NCBI RefSeq assembly: GCF_021228125.1
Contig: NZ_JAJQQS010000015.1
Location: forward strand, 1 to 64,000
Reading direction: 5' to 3'
Length of the DNA stretch: 64,000 nt
Source of the DNA: Streptomyces albireticuli
GTDB lineage: Bacteria; Actinomycetota; Actinomycetes; Streptomycetales; Streptomycetaceae
Shown: one piece after another, positions 62,624 through 64,000 of the stretch
How positions within the stretch are numbered: the stretch's first letter is position 1
How the letters are laid out: every line of letters begins with the position of its first letter
The notes under the pieces: model-generated
Told to the model about the DNA's origin: nothing
The model's database searches: none
The model's input: only the letters and a program-made list of their open reading frames with translations
Made by a program: the position numbers and the translations under genes

Positions 62624-63862
62624 TCAGTTGCCGACGCGGCGGCGGACGTCCTGGAACGCGGTGTAGTTGGCGATCAGCTCGATCTTGCCGGGCGGCGCCG
62701 ACTGCACGGCCTCGTCGACCGTCTCGCAGACCCGGAAGTCCAGCCCCGCGACCTCCAGGCGCACCGCGAGGTCGAGCTTGCGGTCGCCGAGGAGGAAGAT
62801 CGGGTGCCCGGCGAGCCGGGTGTAGTCCACGTCCCACAGCCACGAGGTGTCCGTGCCGTCCGCGCCGCGCGCGTTGACCGCGAGGATCACCGGCGCCGGC
62901 GGCCCGTCGATCAGCGAGAACGTCTCCAGCCAGCCGGCCGGGTTCTTCGCCAGCAGCAGCCGGATGTCCCGGTTCAGGAACTGCACCACGTCGAACCGGC
63001 CCGCGACCGCCTGCACCTGGTACATCCGCTCCAGGGCCACCTGCGGCGGCACCCCGAAGGTGGCCGCGACGGCGGCCGAGGTGGTGGCGTTCGCCTTGTT
63101 GGCGCGGCCCGGCAGCTGGAGGTGGATCGGCCACGCGGAGCCGTGCGGGTCGAGGACGTAGTCGCCCGACAGCGCCCAGCTCGGGGTGGGCCGGCGGAAG
63201 CCGCACTCACCGCAGAACCAGTCGTCGCCCGGGCGCTGCATCACACCGCCGCAGGACGGGCACGACCAGGCGTCGTCCTTCCACTCCTGGCCCGCGGCCA
63301 CCCACACCACGTTCGACGACGAGGACGCCGCCCAGACGATCAGCGGGTCGTCGGCGTTGGCGATGATCACCGCCTTGGTGCCGGCCAGGCCCTCGCGCCA
63401 CTTCTCGGCGAGCATGCGCGTCTCCGCGGCCCGGTCGAGCTGGTCGCGCGAGAGGTTGAGCAGCGCTATGGCCTTGGGCGAGACGTCCCGGGCGACACCC
63501 GCCAGGTACTTCTCGTCCACCTCGATCACGCCGTAGCGCGCGTCCGAGCCGCCCGCGAGGGCGGAGGTGATACCGGCCGGCATGTTCGCGCCCAGCGCGT
63601 TCGACACCACCGGTCCGCTGGCCCGCAACGCCTCGGCGATCAGCCGCGTCGTGGTCGTCTTTCCGTTGGTGGCCGACACCAGGACCACGTCCAGGTGGGT
63701 CGCCAGCCGGGCCAGCAGATCGGGGTCGAGCTTGAGCGCGACCTTGCCGCCGATCACCGATCCGCTGCCGCGGCCCGCGGCGCGCGACACCGCCGCAGCT
63801 GCCTTGCCCGCCGTCACGGCCAGCTTGGCCCGCGGCGACAGCGGCCCCGTGTTGCCTGCCAT
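62624..63862 (-). CDS. murT: Lipid II isoglutaminyl synthase, Mur ligase-like subunit
   Basis: 412 residues from the ATG at 63862. Mur ligase P-loop S-A-T-N-G-K-T-T-T-T-R near 64, a zinc ribbon C-P-S-C-G-G ... C-G-E-C-G-F inserted in the central domain near 205-227 (typical of MurT), and a C-terminal DUF1727 domain. With GatD it converts D-isoglutamate to D-isoglutamine in lipid II. Upstream sequence to the window edge shows no further gene. Confidence 0.94.
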   Translation of the reverse strand: MAGNTGPLSPRAKLAVTAGKAAAAVSRAAGRGSGSVIGGKVALKLDPDLLARLATHLDVVLVSATNGKTTTTRLIAEALRASGPVVSNALGANMPAGITSALAGGSDARYGVIEVDEKYLAGVARDVSPKAIALLNLSRDQLDRAAETRMLAEKWREGLAGTKAVIIANADDPLIVWAASSSSNVVWVAAGQEWKDDAWSCPSCGGVMQRPGDDWFCGECGFRRPTPSWALSGDYVLDPHGSAWPIHLQLPGRANKANATTSAAVAATFGVPPQVALERMYQVQAVAGRFDVVQFLNRDIRLLLAKNPAGWLETFSLIDGPPAPVILAVNARGADGTDTSWLWDVDYTRLAGHPIFLLGDRKLDLAVRLEVAGLDFRVCETVDEAVQSAPPGKIELIANYTAFQDVRRRVGN

Positions 63863-64000
63863 CGTCCTAGATCCTCCTTGCAATCCGGCGCCGCCGCCTG
63901 TTCCTGGTCCGCCGGTGGAACGCCCCCTCCGAGCCGAACGCCGGCCAGGAGGCCTCGGTCGGGGATCAGCCTATCGAGATCCGGCCGTGGGCCCGAACCC

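Noticed and set aside
1..64000. CRISPR arrays or rRNA/tRNA genes
   Set aside because: No regularly spaced 25-40 base repeats and no conserved RNA gene segments were seen on either strand.

Overview
The window is high-GC actinobacterial DNA, almost certainly a Streptomyces chromosome. The evidence is the G/C-ending codons, frequent GTG/TTG starts, start-stop overlaps (ATGA, GTGA, TGATG), XRE/DUF397 regulator pairs, an F420-dependent oxidoreductase, an SSI-type protease inhibitor and MurT/GatD. From memory only, the order purB - SGNH hydrolase - bio genes - urease - tripeptidyl aminopeptidase - pfkA - gatD/murT resembles a conserved Streptomyces core region. No rRNA, tRNA or CRISPR array was seen.

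Layout. (1) 1-4430: plasmid-like accessory DNA. It holds the end of an IS3-family insertion, a membrane-anchored coupling-type ATPase, a protein made of two repeated units, and a putative Rep-like protein whose own coding sequence carries iteron-like repeats. (2) 4576-19861: core genes for a flavoprotein disulfide reductase, PhoD phosphatase, VOC protein, alpha/beta hydrolase, ECF41-type sigma factor, SDR, GntR and ROK regulators, a two-component system divergent from an ABC exporter, Mug glycosylase, MscL and PurB. (3) About 19862-35243: a 15.4-kb integrated element between purB and an SGNH hydrolase gene. (4) 35301-63862: core genes for CNNM/CBS membrane proteins, bioDAB/bioF, a regulator trio, an NlpC/P60 hydrolase behind a c-di-AMP (ydaO) riboswitch, ureABCFGD, a Tap-like peptidase, an HNH protein, a PARG-like enzyme, an SSI inhibitor, a cytochrome oxidase assembly protein, PfkA and GatD/MurT.

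The integrated element is the most unusual part. Its right end has a tyrosine integrase overlapping an XRE repressor. Divergent from these is an operon of two small HTH proteins, a zinc-finger/TOPRIM/DUF3987-like primase-helicase, three small proteins and an HK97-type major capsid protein with its N-terminal scaffold region. I see no portal, terminase, protease or tail gene. The left half is a translationally coupled run of membrane and accessory proteins of the kind found in Streptomyces conjugative elements, but with no FtsK/TraB translocase. The two halves are separated by a regulator cassette and a region dense in inverted repeats. The element may therefore be a phage satellite-like or phage/ICE chimera.

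Its likely attachment core is a 15-bp near-repeat (13/15) at 19862-19876 and 35229-35243. It overlaps the apparent leaderless promoter of purB, so insertion would swap one -10 hexamer (TAGAAT) for another (TAAACT). All functions are inferred from reading sequence; no search was run.
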